This document shows positions 1 through 9,071 of a DNA stretch of 64,000 bases, piece after piece. Where the stretch lies: the NCBI RefSeq assembly GCF_022662305.1, contig NZ_JAKNQH010000001.1, positions 372,001-436,000 of the forward strand, read 5' to 3'. The stretch's first letter is position 1, and the number at the start of each line of letters is the position of its first letter. The translations under genes and the position numbers were made by a program. This DNA comes from Sphingomonas sp. BAUL-RG-20F-R05-02 (GTDB lineage: Bacteria > Pseudomonadota > Alphaproteobacteria > Sphingomonadales > Sphingomonadaceae). Below the pieces are notes generated by a model. It did not search any database. It was given only the letters and a program-made list of their open reading frames with translations, and was not told where the DNA came from.

Positions 1-1
1 G

Positions 2-259
2 TCGCTGATCTTCACCGCAGTCGGCACCAGCATCGATGCAGCAGCGGTGGGGGTGTCGCTGGCGTTGCTCGACGTGCCGATCCTGGTCGTCTCCGCCTCG
101 ATCGGACTGTCGACGTTCGCGATGGCCACGATCGGCCTGCTGATCGGCCGGGCGGTGGGTGGGCGCTTCGGCGCGATCGCGGAGCTGCTCGGTGGGATCG
201 CTCTGGTGCTGATCGGCACCGGCATTCTTGCCGAACACCTCGGCTATCTGCCGGGCTGA
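2..259 (+). CDS. mntP: MntP-like manganese efflux pump, C-terminal part
   Basis: Only the last 85 codons lie in the window; the gene starts upstream of base 1. The readable protein begins SLIFTAVGTSIDAAAVGVSL, which matches the TSIDA-AVG helix signature of the MntP/UPF0059 family, small inner-membrane proteins that export Mn2+. Two further hydrophobic segments follow, separated by a short Arg/Gly-rich loop (GRAVGGRFG), and the protein ends just after the last one, as in the family. Because the N-terminal half is missing, the first acidic transport motif cannot be checked, and neither can any Mn riboswitch, which would lie outside the window. Family assignment is good; substrate is by homology only. 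Confidence 0.75.
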   Translation, partial: SLIFTAVGTSIDAAAVGVSLALLDVPILVVSASIGLSTFAMATIGLLIGRAVGGRFGAIAELLGGIALVLIGTGILAEHLGYLPG

Positions 260-333
260 CTTAACTATGCGTATTATGTTTGCAACACACATGTGGCCGG
301 TCTACGGCACCGCCTGCGGAGGGTAGGGGCCGG

Positions 334-1695
334 ATGAGCGACATAGCGATGACGAGCGCCGTCGAGCCGGACGGCGCGCCCCGCATCGCGGTGCTGGACA
401 TCCTGCGCGGTGTCGCGATCCTCGGCATCCTGTTCATGAACATCAACGACATGGGCCAGTCGGTATTCGCCTCGTACAACGATATCCGACACCTCGGCTG
501 GAGCGCGGCAGACCAGATCGCATGGACGGTCCGTGAGGTGTTCGCCAACGGCACCACCCGCTGCCTGCTGGAGATGATGTTCGGAGCGGGTATGGTGATC
601 CTCACCAGTCGTGCGGCCGAAGCAGCGGGGCAGTATCAGGTGCTTGGCCGCTATTACTTGCGCAACCTGATCTTGCTGGTGTTCGGCCTGCTCCATGTAT
701 TCATGCTGTTATGGCCGGGCGATATCCTCCACACGTACGGAATTGCCGCGCTGATCGCGTTTCTGTTCGTCCAACTGCCGGGCAAGTGGCTGGTAGTGGT
801 AGGACTGAACATGGCGGTGTTCACCTTCATCAGCGGCGTATCGGACATCACTGTCGCCACGCAACGCAGCGCGGCGCTTGCCGGGATCACGGTCGAACAG
901 CGTGCCGGCCTGCCCCTGAGCGGCGGCGACCAGCAGGCAATCGCCGATGCGGCGAGGGCGCGCGCGCGCAAGACTGCCATCACGCGGGAGATGGCGGCGC
1001 TCGTCACGAGGGAGGATCGGGACCGGCGTGGTACCCCTATCACATGGGTACAGGCGCAATGGCGCACCTTCATGGTGATCGAGGGCTATGGTCTTGAGGT
1101 CCTCTATGTGTGGGAAGCCGCCTCGACGATGCTGATCGGCGCGGGGCTGTTCAAGCTCGGCGTGTTGCAGGGCGGTCGATCGCGCGCCTTTTACCTGGGC
1201 ATGGCGGTGATCGGCTATGCAGTCGGCATCGCGTTGCGCGGGGTCGCGGCGTGGCAGGTCATGCAGTTTGATACGGCGCCACAAATCGACTGGGCGACGG
1301 CCGAGGCCGGGCGGCTGGCGATGACGCTCGGCCATCTCGGCGCGATCAACGCACTGACGATGACGGTGATCGGCGCGCGTTTGCTGCGCCCGTTCGTCGC
1401 GGCGGGGCGGACTGCGTTGACGCTCTACATCGCGCAGACGATCATCTGTCTCTGGGTGCTGTTTCCGCCGTTCGCGCTGAACCTGTACGGGCAGCTGAGT
1501 TGGGCGCCGCTGATGCTGGTTGCGGTTGCCGTCGATGCGATGTTGCTATGCGCGGCGAATATCTATCTGCGCCACCTGGACATCGCGCCAGTGGAATGGG
1601 CGTGGCGTTCGCTGCTGGAGGGGCGGCGGCTACCTTGGCGGCATCCCAAGCCTGCCCCCGCCGAAGGCCGGGACCCAGTTGCGCAACGCGGATAG
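334..1695 (+). CDS. DUF418 (YeiB-like) membrane protein
   Basis: A 453-residue polytopic inner-membrane protein. The N-terminus carries the family hallmark VLDILRGVAILGIL followed by FMNI, then several more hydrophobic segments, a long charged cytoplasmic or periplasmic loop around residues 190-235, and a C-terminal DUF418-type block of helices containing GRTALTLYIAQT. I chose the ATG at 334 (MSDIAMTSAV) because a GGAGGGTAGGGG stretch lies just upstream; an in-frame ATG at 280 has no good ribosome site and adds a hydrophilic, non-family extension. YeiB-type proteins are of uncertain function, sometimes proposed as transporters. It stands alone, 74 bases after the mntP-like gene. Confidence 0.8.
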   Translation: MSDIAMTSAVEPDGAPRIAVLDILRGVAILGILFMNINDMGQSVFASYNDIRHLGWSAADQIAWTVREVFANGTTRCLLEMMFGAGMVILTSRAAEAAGQYQVLGRYYLRNLILLVFGLLHVFMLLWPGDILHTYGIAALIAFLFVQLPGKWLVVVGLNMAVFTFISGVSDITVATQRSAALAGITVEQRAGLPLSGGDQQAIADAARARARKTAITREMAALVTREDRDRRGTPITWVQAQWRTFMVIEGYGLEVLYVWEAASTMLIGAGLFKLGVLQGGRSRAFYLGMAVIGYAVGIALRGVAAWQVMQFDTAPQIDWATAEAGRLAMTLGHLGAINALTMTVIGARLLRPFVAAGRTALTLYIAQTIICLWVLFPPFALNLYGQLSWAPLMLVAVAVDAMLLCAANIYLRHLDIAPVEWAWRSLLEGRRLPWRHPKPAPAEGRDPVAQRG

Positions 1696-1867
1696 ACTGG
1701 CGTTGCGCTTGGTAGCCCGCGACCTTTAAGCTGGACCCCGACCTTCGCCGAAGAAGGCGATCGTAGAACAGGCCACCCCTTTACGTGCACCGCGCCGCCC
1801 GCGATAAGGCCGCATCCGCCTGCCGTTCGCGCGGGCGACGATCACCTGAGAGTTGCGGAGATGTGGT

Positions 1868-4117
1868 TTGCGGAAAAGCGCTTTGATCGCTGGGCTGTTG
1901 TTGATGACGGCAGCGGCGCCCCTCATGGCTGCTGAGGCGACCCCGCCCGCGCCAGGCCAGCCACAGGGGCAGCAGCCGCTCACCCTGTCGCGCGTGTTCG
2001 GCAGCCCCGATCTCGCCGGTCCGCAGCCGCGCGCGTTGCAACTGTCGCCGGATGGCACGTTGCTGACGTCGCTGCGTCCGCGTGCTGACGAGAAGGAACG
2101 GCTCGATCTGTGGGCGCGCGACACCCGCACCGGCGCGGAGCGGATGCTGGTCGATTCGCGCAAGGTCGGCAGCGGCGCGGAATTGTCCGAGACTGAGAAG
2201 ATGCAGCGCGAACGCGCCCGCATCGCCGGCAGCAAGGGCATCGTCGCCTATGATTGGGCGCCCGACGGCAAGTCGATCCTCGTGCCGCTCGACGGCGATC
2301 TCTACCTCGCCACGCTCGACGGCACGGTGCGCAAGCTGACCAACCAGCCCGGCGGCCAGCTCAACCCCACCGTATCGCCGAACAGCGGCTTTATCGGTTT
2401 CGTGCGGGATCAGAACCTGTACGTCCAGCCGCTCGCCGGCGGGGCGCCCCGGGCGCTGACGCAGGATGGCGGCAAGACCGTGCACTGGGGCGAGGCCGAG
2501 TTCGTCGCGCAGGAGGAAATGCACCGATTCACCGGCTATTGGTGGTCGCCCGACGACAAGCGCATTGCGGTCGAGCGGTTCGACGAGGCTCCGGTCGGCG
2601 TCGTCACCCGGGCGGCGATCGGCGCGAATGGCACCAAGGTCTACGATCAGCGCTATCCGGCGGCGAGCACGCCCAACGCGCTGGTCGATCTTTACGTCGT
2701 CAGTCTCGATGGCGCGCAGGTGAAGGTCGATCTCGGCAGCAACCGCGACATCTACCTCGCCCGCGTCTACTGGACGCCGGATGGCTCCGCCTTGCTGGTT
2801 CAGCGCGAGAGCCGCGACCAGAAGACGCTCGACATGCTCAGTGTCGATCCCGCCACCGGCGCATCGAAGGTGCTGTTCACTGAAAAGTCGGGCGTGCGCA
2901 GCTGGCTCAACCTCAGCGATGCCTACCGGATGCTAGATGATGGCAGCCTGATCTGGTCGTCCGAGCGCACCGGCTACCGCCAGCTCTACCGCTACGTACA
3001 CGGCAAGTGGACCGCGCTGACGCATGGCGACTGGGTGGTGGAATCGCTGATCGGGGTCGATCAGGCGGCGGGCAAGGTGTATCTCGTCGCCAACAAGGAC
3101 GGCCCGCTCGAACAGCATGTCTACGCGCTCGACATGAAGCACGGTAACGCCGTCACCCGGCTGACCGAGGCGGGGTATTGGAACACTGCGACGATGGACG
3201 CTGCGGCCAGCCGCATCATCGTCACGCGCTCCAGCCCGAACCAGCCGCCGCAGACCTACCTCGCCGATACCGCCGGCAAGCGCGTGGCTTGGATCAACGA
3301 AAATGCGGTGGTACCGGGTCACCCCTATTACCCGTACCTCGCCGCGCACCGCGATACCCAGTTCGGCACGATCAAGGCCGATGACGGCAGCACGCTGTAT
3401 TACGAGATGATTACCCCCAAGCTGGAGCCAGGCAAGAAATACCCTGTGTTCTTCCAGCATTACGGCGGCCCCGGCACCGGCCAGCAGGTCATGCGCAATT
3501 GGTTGGGGGCGCTGCCGCAGTACCTCGTCCAGCACGGCTATATTTTCTTCCAGATCGACAATCGCGGTTCATACAATCGTGGCAAGGCGTTCGAGGACCA
3601 GATCTATCGCGCAATGGGTACGGTCGAGGTGGCGGATCAGCTCGCCGGCGCGAAGTTCATCAAGAGCCAACCATTCGTCGATCCGAACAAGGTGGCGATC
3701 TACGGCTGGTCCTATGGTGGTTACATGACGCTGAAGATGCTGGAGGCGAACCAGGGCGTCTATGCGGCAGGTGTGTCCGGCGCGCCGGTGACGAAGTGGG
3801 AGCTCTACGACACCCATTACACCGAACGCTACATGGGCAGCCCGACCAAAGACGCAGCCGCTTACGCCAGGTCCGACGCTTTGGGTGACGCCACGAAGAT
3901 CGCCGATCCGCTGTTGCTGATCCACGGCATGGCCGACGATAACGTCGTGTTCGAGAACTCGACCGCGTTCGCCGCCGAGATGCAGAAGAACGATCGTCCG
4001 TTCGAGATGATGTTCTACCCCGGCTATACCCACCGCGTCGGGGGGCCGGGAATCAGCGAGCATCTCTGGCATACGATCCTGAGCTTTCTCGATCGCAACG
4101 TGAAGAACAAGCCGTAA
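1868..4117 (+). CDS. S9B dipeptidyl-peptidase IV family protease
   Basis: A secreted serine exopeptidase of about 749 residues that removes X-Pro or X-Ala dipeptides. A hydrophobic signal peptide (IAGLLLMTAAAPLMA) is followed by a DPP-IV N-terminal beta-propeller region, which holds the substrate-binding double Glu (AQEEMHRFTG), then the alpha/beta-hydrolase domain. The nucleophile sits in GWSYGGY (Ser about 615), the Asp in HGMADDNV (about 690) and the His in YTHRVGG (about 722), so the triad is complete. No ATG is available: TTG at 1868 has GGAG 7 bases upstream and gives a tidy signal peptide; TTG at 1853 would add five residues. mgtC follows 4 bases after the stop. Confidence 0.93.
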   Translation: MRKSALIAGLLLMTAAAPLMAAEATPPAPGQPQGQQPLTLSRVFGSPDLAGPQPRALQLSPDGTLLTSLRPRADEKERLDLWARDTRTGAERMLVDSRKVGSGAELSETEKMQRERARIAGSKGIVAYDWAPDGKSILVPLDGDLYLATLDGTVRKLTNQPGGQLNPTVSPNSGFIGFVRDQNLYVQPLAGGAPRALTQDGGKTVHWGEAEFVAQEEMHRFTGYWWSPDDKRIAVERFDEAPVGVVTRAAIGANGTKVYDQRYPAASTPNALVDLYVVSLDGAQVKVDLGSNRDIYLARVYWTPDGSALLVQRESRDQKTLDMLSVDPATGASKVLFTEKSGVRSWLNLSDAYRMLDDGSLIWSSERTGYRQLYRYVHGKWTALTHGDWVVESLIGVDQAAGKVYLVANKDGPLEQHVYALDMKHGNAVTRLTEAGYWNTATMDAAASRIIVTRSSPNQPPQTYLADTAGKRVAWINENAVVPGHPYYPYLAAHRDTQFGTIKADDGSTLYYEMITPKLEPGKKYPVFFQHYGGPGTGQQVMRNWLGALPQYLVQHGYIFFQIDNRGSYNRGKAFEDQIYRAMGTVEVADQLAGAKFIKSQPFVDPNKVAIYGWSYGGYMTLKMLEANQGVYAAGVSGAPVTKWELYDTHYTERYMGSPTKDAAAYARSDALGDATKIADPLLLIHGMADDNVVFENSTAFAAEMQKNDRPFEMMFYPGYTHRVGGPGISEHLWHTILSFLDRNVKNKP

Positions 4118-4121
4118 GCCC

Positions 4122-4838
4122 ATGCGATTCCTGACGACCTTCCACCTGTGGCCGTTCCTGGACACGGTCGTCAGTTATCTCACCGCCTTCGTGCTCGGCA
4201 CCCTGATCGGTGCCGAGCGCCAATACCGCCAGCGCACGGCGGGACTGCGGACCAACGCGCTGGTCGCGCTCGGCTCGGCGGCGTTCGTCGATCTGGGCCA
4301 GCGGCTGGGCGGCGATGTCGAGTCGATCCGCATTATCGCCTATGTCGTGTCGGGGATCGGCTTCCTCGGCGCGGGCGTCATCATGAAGGAGGGGATGAAC
4401 GTCCGCGGCCTCAACACCGCGGCGACCCTGTGGTGTTCGGCTGCGGTCGGTTCGATCGCGGGCAGCGACATGATCGCGGAAGCCGTCCTGCTCACCGTCT
4501 GCGTCATCCTCGTCAACACCGTGCTGCGGCCGCTGGTCGACGCGATCAACCGCATCCCGATCGAGGGTCGCAGCGTCGAGGCGACGTACAGCGTCACCAT
4601 CACCACCGTGCCCGAGGCGGCCGGGCCGATGGGCGACCTCCTCACCGAACATCTCGATACCGCGCAACTGCCGGTCGCCGAACTCGATATCGTCCCGCGC
4701 GGGGAGGACCGCGTCGAGATCGTCGCCAAGCTGGTCAGCACCAATGTCGATGCCGCCGAACTCGACGCGCTGACCGATCATCTCGGCAAGGTGCACGGCA
4801 TCACCCATGCGACATGGCAGGCGCGCACGCACGATTAG
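4122..4838 (+). CDS. mgtC: MgtC/SapB family membrane protein
   Basis: A 238-residue protein with four to five hydrophobic segments in the first 150 residues and a soluble ACT-like C-terminal domain. Family landmarks are LGTLIGAERQYRQRTAGLRT, NALVALGSAAFV and GIGFLGAGVIMKEG. MgtC proteins help bacteria grow at low Mg2+; in some species they inhibit the F-type ATP synthase. Which role applies here cannot be read from sequence. The start is 4 bases after the peptidase stop, so the two are probably cotranscribed, though a functional link is not evident. No Mg2+-sensing leader is visible, as the gene has almost no 5' gap. Confidence 0.9.
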   Translation: MRFLTTFHLWPFLDTVVSYLTAFVLGTLIGAERQYRQRTAGLRTNALVALGSAAFVDLGQRLGGDVESIRIIAYVVSGIGFLGAGVIMKEGMNVRGLNTAATLWCSAAVGSIAGSDMIAEAVLLTVCVILVNTVLRPLVDAINRIPIEGRSVEATYSVTITTVPEAAGPMGDLLTEHLDTAQLPVAELDIVPRGEDRVEIVAKLVSTNVDAAELDALTDHLGKVHGITHATWQARTHD

Positions 4839-4899
4839 GAAAGCGGGTGGACGCAGCCGCGCAATCTCGCTACGCGCAGCGCCCGAATTGGAGAACATC

Positions 4900-5925
4900 A
4901 TGGGTTATCGGATCGTCGTCGCAGGGGCCACCGGCAATGTCGGGCGCGAAATGCTGAACATTCTGGCGGAGCGCGAGTTTCCGGCGGACGAGATCGCCGT
5001 CGTCGCATCCTCGCGCAGCCAGGGCGACGAGGTCGATTTCGGCGAGACCGGCAAGAAGCTCAAGATCCAGAACATCGAACATTTCGATCCGACCGGGTGG
5101 GACATGGCGCTGTTCGCGATCGGTTCGGACGCGACCAAGATCCACGCGCCGCGCTTCGCCGCCGCCGGTTGCACGGTGATCGACAATTCGTCGCTGTACC
5201 GGATGGACCCGGACGTGCCGCTGATCGTGCCGGAGGTGAACCCGGAGGCGATCGAGGGCTATCGCGCCAAGAACATCATCGCCAACCCGAACTGCTCGAC
5301 CGCGCAGATGGTCGTCGCCTTGAAGCCGCTGCATGACGCCGCGAAGATCAAGCGCGTCGTCGTCGCGACCTATCAATCGGTGTCGGGCGCGGGCAAGGCC
5401 GGCATGGACGAACTGTTCGAACAGAGCCGCAACATCTTCGTCGGCGACAGCGCCGAGGCGAAGAAGTTCACCAAGCAGATCGCCTTCAACGTGATCCCGC
5501 ACATCGACAGCTTCCTCGACGACGGCTCCACCAAGGAAGAGTGGAAGATGGTGGTCGAAACCAAAAAGATCCTCGATCCCAAGATCAAGGTTCATGCCAC
5601 CTGCGTGCGCGTCCCGGTGTTCGTCGGTCATTCGGAAGCGATCAACATCGAATTCGAGAACGAGCTCTCCGCCGAGGACGCGCAAAAAATTCTGCGCGAG
5701 GCCCCCGGCGTGATGCTGGTGGATAAGCGCGAGGACGGTGGATACGTCACACCGGTCGAATGCGTCGGCGAATATGCCACCTTCATCAGCCGCGTGCGCG
5801 AAGACCCTACGGTGGAGAACGGCCTGTCGCTGTGGTGTGTGTCGGATAACCTGCGCAAGGGTGCGGCGCTTAACGCAGTGCAGATCGCCGAGTTGCTCGG
5901 GCGCCGCCACCTGCAAAAGGACTGA
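4900..5925 (+). CDS. asd: aspartate-semialdehyde dehydrogenase
   Basis: NADPH-dependent reduction of aspartyl phosphate to aspartate semialdehyde, the branch step for lysine/diaminopimelate, threonine and methionine. The 341-residue protein opens with the Rossmann motif VAGATGNVGREML, holds the catalytic cysteine in NPNCST (Cys132) and the conserved VPVFVGHSE region. The ATG at 4900 has GGAG six bases upstream and starts exactly at the family N-terminus (MGYRIVVAG); an earlier in-frame ATG inside the end of mgtC would add 31 non-family residues. Only five bases separate it from the GFA gene that follows. Confidence 0.97.
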   Translation: MGYRIVVAGATGNVGREMLNILAEREFPADEIAVVASSRSQGDEVDFGETGKKLKIQNIEHFDPTGWDMALFAIGSDATKIHAPRFAAAGCTVIDNSSLYRMDPDVPLIVPEVNPEAIEGYRAKNIIANPNCSTAQMVVALKPLHDAAKIKRVVVATYQSVSGAGKAGMDELFEQSRNIFVGDSAEAKKFTKQIAFNVIPHIDSFLDDGSTKEEWKMVVETKKILDPKIKVHATCVRVPVFVGHSEAINIEFENELSAEDAQKILREAPGVMLVDKREDGGYVTPVECVGEYATFISRVREDPTVENGLSLWCVSDNLRKGAALNAVQIAELLGRRHLQKD

Positions 5926-5929
5926 TGTC

Positions 5930-6394
5930 ATGGCGACCGCCGGTCCTCCTGAAATGATGACCGGCGGTTGCCAGTGCGGTCGCATCCGTTATGCGGTGCG
6001 GATCGATAGCGACGACGCGTATCTGTGCCACTGTCGGATGTGCCAGCGCGCCACCGGCGGCGTGTCGATCGCCTTCAAGGGCGTGGCGATCGCCGATCTC
6101 ACCTGGACGACGCAAGCGCCCGACCGCTACCGATCCTCGCCGATCGCGCAGCGCGGGTTTTGCCGGGAATGCGGAACCCCGCTGACCTTCGAGTTTGTGT
6201 CGCCCGACGAAACGATGGACGTTACGGTGGGCAGCTTCGACCACCCCGGTCGCTTCGTGCCGCGCCACCATTTCGCGACGGAAAGCCTGCACGAAGCATG
6301 GATCGACACGCACACCCTGCCGCGGATAAGGAGCGAGGATAATCCCTCGACCTCGAACCGCTGGATGGACGCCGTTGGCAAGCTCTCCGACTGA
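5930..6394 (+). CDS. GFA-family zinc-binding protein
   Basis: A 154-residue protein of the glutathione-dependent formaldehyde-activating (GFA/CENP-V) fold. The zinc-ligand cysteines are plain: GGCQCGRIRY near residue 12, CHCRMCQRATGG near 36, and FCRECGTPL near 78. Family members are rarely characterised and most are probably not true formaldehyde-activating enzymes; thiol-adduct chemistry is the usual inference. The ATG at 5930 lies four bases after the asd stop. An internal ATG at 5954 would also retain all motifs. The gene overlaps the next one by 20 bases. Confidence 0.88.
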   Translation: MATAGPPEMMTGGCQCGRIRYAVRIDSDDAYLCHCRMCQRATGGVSIAFKGVAIADLTWTTQAPDRYRSSPIAQRGFCRECGTPLTFEFVSPDETMDVTVGSFDHPGRFVPRHHFATESLHEAWIDTHTLPRIRSEDNPSTSNRWMDAVGKLSD

Positions 6395-7145
6395 CCGACC
6401 CGAACCGCAATATTTCGACAGCTTCGACGGCAAGCGAATTGCCTGGTACGAGATGGGCGAGGGCAAGCCGCTGGTCCTGATCCACGGCTATTTCTCGGAC
6501 GCGTTCACCAACTGGATCCGCTACGGCCACGCCGCGGTGATCGCCGCGCGCGGATTCCGCGTCATCATGCCCGATCTGCGCGCGCACGGCAGCAGCGCCA
6601 AACCGCACGATGCCGCCAGCTACCCGCCCGACGTGCTGATGCGCGATGCTTTCGCGCTGGTCGAACATTTGGCGCTAAGCAATTACGATCTCGCCGGATA
6701 TTCTCTGGGCGGGCGCACCGTGATGCGGATGCTGGCAAACGGCGCGACACCGCGCCGCGCGGTTTTGTCGGGCATGGGCTATCAGGGGATCATCGATACC
6801 CACGGGCGGGGGCGATATTTCCGCAACGTCCTTACCAATCTTGGCAGTTTCGAACGCGGCACCACCGAGTGGATGACGGAGGCGTTCCTAAAGACCACCA
6901 AAGGCGACCCGCAGGCGCTGCTCCGCATTCTCGACACGTTCGTCGACACGCCGCCCGCTACCATCGCCGGTATCGCCACGCCGACGCTGGTGCTGACTGG
7001 TGTTGAGGATCACGACAACGGTTCCGGCGCGGAACTGGCGATGGCACTGCCGAACGGCAGCTTCCGCGAGATCCCCGGCAACCACATGAACGCGGTGATG
7101 AAGCCCGAGCTCGGCACGGAAATCGCCAACTTCCTCGCCGCTTGA
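6375..7145 (+). CDS. alpha/beta hydrolase
   Basis: A soluble 256-residue alpha/beta-hydrolase-fold enzyme. The oxyanion-hole motif LIHGYFSD, the nucleophile elbow GYSLGG (Ser110), an acid region VLTGVEDHD and the catalytic His in GNHMNAV (His237) are all present, so it should be active, but substrate specificity cannot be read. No ATG lies near the beginning of the fold; TTG at 6375, preceded by GGATGGA, gives the full fold and overlaps the GFA gene by 20 bases, which suggests translational coupling. If the real start were further in, the first beta strand would be lost, so I favour the TTG. Confidence 0.85.
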   Translation: MASSPTDRPEPQYFDSFDGKRIAWYEMGEGKPLVLIHGYFSDAFTNWIRYGHAAVIAARGFRVIMPDLRAHGSSAKPHDAASYPPDVLMRDAFALVEHLALSNYDLAGYSLGGRTVMRMLANGATPRRAVLSGMGYQGIIDTHGRGRYFRNVLTNLGSFERGTTEWMTEAFLKTTKGDPQALLRILDTFVDTPPATIAGIATPTLVLTGVEDHDNGSGAELAMALPNGSFREIPGNHMNAVMKPELGTEIANFLAA

Positions 7146-7202
7146 CCGCGAGGGGCGGGCGGCACAGTCTGCCGCAATCAGAACGATAAAAAAGGGACAT
7201 TG

Positions 7203-9023
7203 ATGATCCGCACCGGCATTTCCACCGCCGCGCTGGCGCTTGCGCTCGCGGTTACCCCCGCGTTCGCGCAGACCACCGCACCAAAACCCACCGTCGCGCA
7301 GGCCGATGGCTTCGTCGCTGACGCCGAGAAAAATCTCGCCGATTTTTCCACGCCGACGCAGCAGGCGACGTGGATCAACGAAACCTACATAACCGATGAC
7401 AGCGATGCGATCGCTGCACGGTTCGGCGCGGAAAGCACCGAAATGCAGGTGAAGTATGCGCTCGGCGCGGCACCCTTCGCGACGCTTCCCGGCCTCTCGT
7501 TCGATACCAAGCGCAAGCTCGATCTGCTGCGCGGCGGGCTGACGCTGCCTGCGCCGACCACGCCGGGCGCGGCCACCGAACTTTCCACCATCGTGACACG
7601 CATGTCCTCCGCTTACGGCAAGGGCATGGGCACGCTCAACGGCAAGCCGATCAATGGCAGCGATATCGAAGCGGCGATGGGTACCACGCGCGATCCCGCC
7701 AGGCTGAAGGAAATGTGGGTCAGCTGGCACGATCAAGTCGGCGCGCCGATGCGCAAGGACTATGCGCGGCAGGTGGTGATCGCCAATCAGGGCGCGAAGC
7801 AGCTCGGCTATGCCGACACCGGCGCGTTGTGGCGCGCCGGCTACGACATGACACCCGACCAATTTGCCGCACTCACTGACAAGCTGTGGCATCAGGTCGA
7901 GCCGCTCTATCTCGCGCTGCACACCTATGTCCGTTGGAAGCTGAACGAGAAGTACGGCGACGCGGTGCAGGCCAAGACTGGCCCGATCCGCGCCGATCTG
8001 CTCGGCAACATGTGGGCGCAGGAATGGGGCAACATCTACGATGTGGTGGCGCCGAAGGGAGCGGGCGATCTCGGCTATGATGTCGGCGATCTGCTCAAGG
8101 CCAAGGGCTACGATCCGGTCCGAATGTTCAAAACGGGTGAGGGTTTCTACACCTCGCTCGGCTTCAAACCGCTGCCCGACACGTTCTGGAAGCGGTCGCA
8201 GATCGTCAAGCCGGCCGATCGTGACGTGTTGTGCCATGCCTCGGCGTGGGACGTCGACAATGTCGATGATCTGCGCATCAAGATGTGCGCCAAGGTGAAC
8301 TCGGACGATTTCACCACCATCCATCACGAGATGGGCCACAATTTCTACCAGCGGGCGTACAACACCCAGCCGTTCCTCTATAAGAACGGTGCCAACGATG
8401 GCTTCCACGAGGCGATCGGCGATTTCATCGCGCTGTCGATCACGCCCGATTACCTGGTGAAGATCGGCCTGCTCGATCCTGCCAAGGTGCCGAGCGCGGA
8501 CAAGGATATTGGTCTGTTGCTGCGTCAGGCAATGGACAAGGTGGCGTTCCTGCCGTTCGGCCTGTTGATCGACAAGTGGCGCTGGGGCGTCTTCTCGGGC
8601 GCGATCCCGGAGAGCCAGTATGAGAAAGGCTGGAACGACCTGCGCCTGAAGTATCAGGGCGTAGTACCCCCGGTTGCCCGCGACGAGAGCAAGTTCGATC
8701 TGGCCGCCAAGATGCACGTGGCCGCTGGCGTGCCGTACACCCGCTACTTCCTCGCGCGCCTGCTTCAGTTCCAATTCTACCAGGCAGCGTGCAAGCAAGC
8801 CGGCTGGACCGGGCCGCTGCATCGTTGCTCGTTCTACGGCAACAAGGAGGTGGGAGCACGGCTCAATACGATGCTGGCGATGGGCCAGTCGAAGCCGTGG
8901 CCAGATGCGCTACAGGCGTTCACCGGCAGCCGCGAGATGTCGGGTCAGGCGATGGTCGACTATTTCGCGCCGCTTAAAAGCTGGCTAGATCAGCAGAACA
9001 AGGGTCATCCGACCGGTTGGTGA
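7203..9023 (+). CDS. M2 family (ACE-like) zinc metallopeptidase, secreted
   Basis: A 606-residue peptidyl-dipeptidase of the angiotensin-converting-enzyme family. A signal peptide ends in VTPAFAQ, so it acts in the periplasm. The zinc site is HEMGH at residues 375-379 with the third ligand Glu403 in FHEAIGD; the 28-residue spacing from the first His to this Glu is the same as in human ACE. ATG at 7203 follows AAGGGA by five bases; the TTG just before it is not needed. Bacterial members are known but their physiological peptides are not. With the DPP-IV protein 3 kb upstream it suggests growth on exogenous peptides. Confidence 0.93.
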   Translation: MIRTGISTAALALALAVTPAFAQTTAPKPTVAQADGFVADAEKNLADFSTPTQQATWINETYITDDSDAIAARFGAESTEMQVKYALGAAPFATLPGLSFDTKRKLDLLRGGLTLPAPTTPGAATELSTIVTRMSSAYGKGMGTLNGKPINGSDIEAAMGTTRDPARLKEMWVSWHDQVGAPMRKDYARQVVIANQGAKQLGYADTGALWRAGYDMTPDQFAALTDKLWHQVEPLYLALHTYVRWKLNEKYGDAVQAKTGPIRADLLGNMWAQEWGNIYDVVAPKGAGDLGYDVGDLLKAKGYDPVRMFKTGEGFYTSLGFKPLPDTFWKRSQIVKPADRDVLCHASAWDVDNVDDLRIKMCAKVNSDDFTTIHHEMGHNFYQRAYNTQPFLYKNGANDGFHEAIGDFIALSITPDYLVKIGLLDPAKVPSADKDIGLLLRQAMDKVAFLPFGLLIDKWRWGVFSGAIPESQYEKGWNDLRLKYQGVVPPVARDESKFDLAAKMHVAAGVPYTRYFLARLLQFQFYQAACKQAGWTGPLHRCSFYGNKEVGARLNTMLAMGQSKPWPDALQAFTGSREMSGQAMVDYFAPLKSWLDQQNKGHPTGW

Positions 9024-9031
9024 TTTTGGCG

Positions 9032-9066
9032 CGCTGCCGGTGTCGTTTGGGGCGGCACCGGCAGCG
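9032..9066. terminator. hairpin between convergent genes
   Basis: An 11-bp perfect inverted repeat, CGCTGCCGGTG at 9032-9042 and CACCGGCAGCG at 9056-9066, with a 13-base loop. It lies between the end of the plus-strand M2 peptidase (9023) and the end of the minus-strand Lys/Ala-rich gene (9072), where a shared terminator is expected. There is no strong T run on either side (only a short T run on the minus side after CGCC), so intrinsic termination is inferred, not certain. Confidence 0.5.
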
Positions 9067-9071
9067 TACGA

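Noticed and set aside
1696..1867. Small RNA or tRNA gene before the DPP-IV gene
   Set aside because: Short inverted repeats are present (for example around 1742-1760), but no cloverleaf, T-loop consensus or terminator is visible.
6888..8822. A 644-codon minus-strand open frame opposite the M2 peptidase
   Set aside because: Same reasoning: it mirrors a gene with a complete zinc site, and its composition is that of an antisense shadow.
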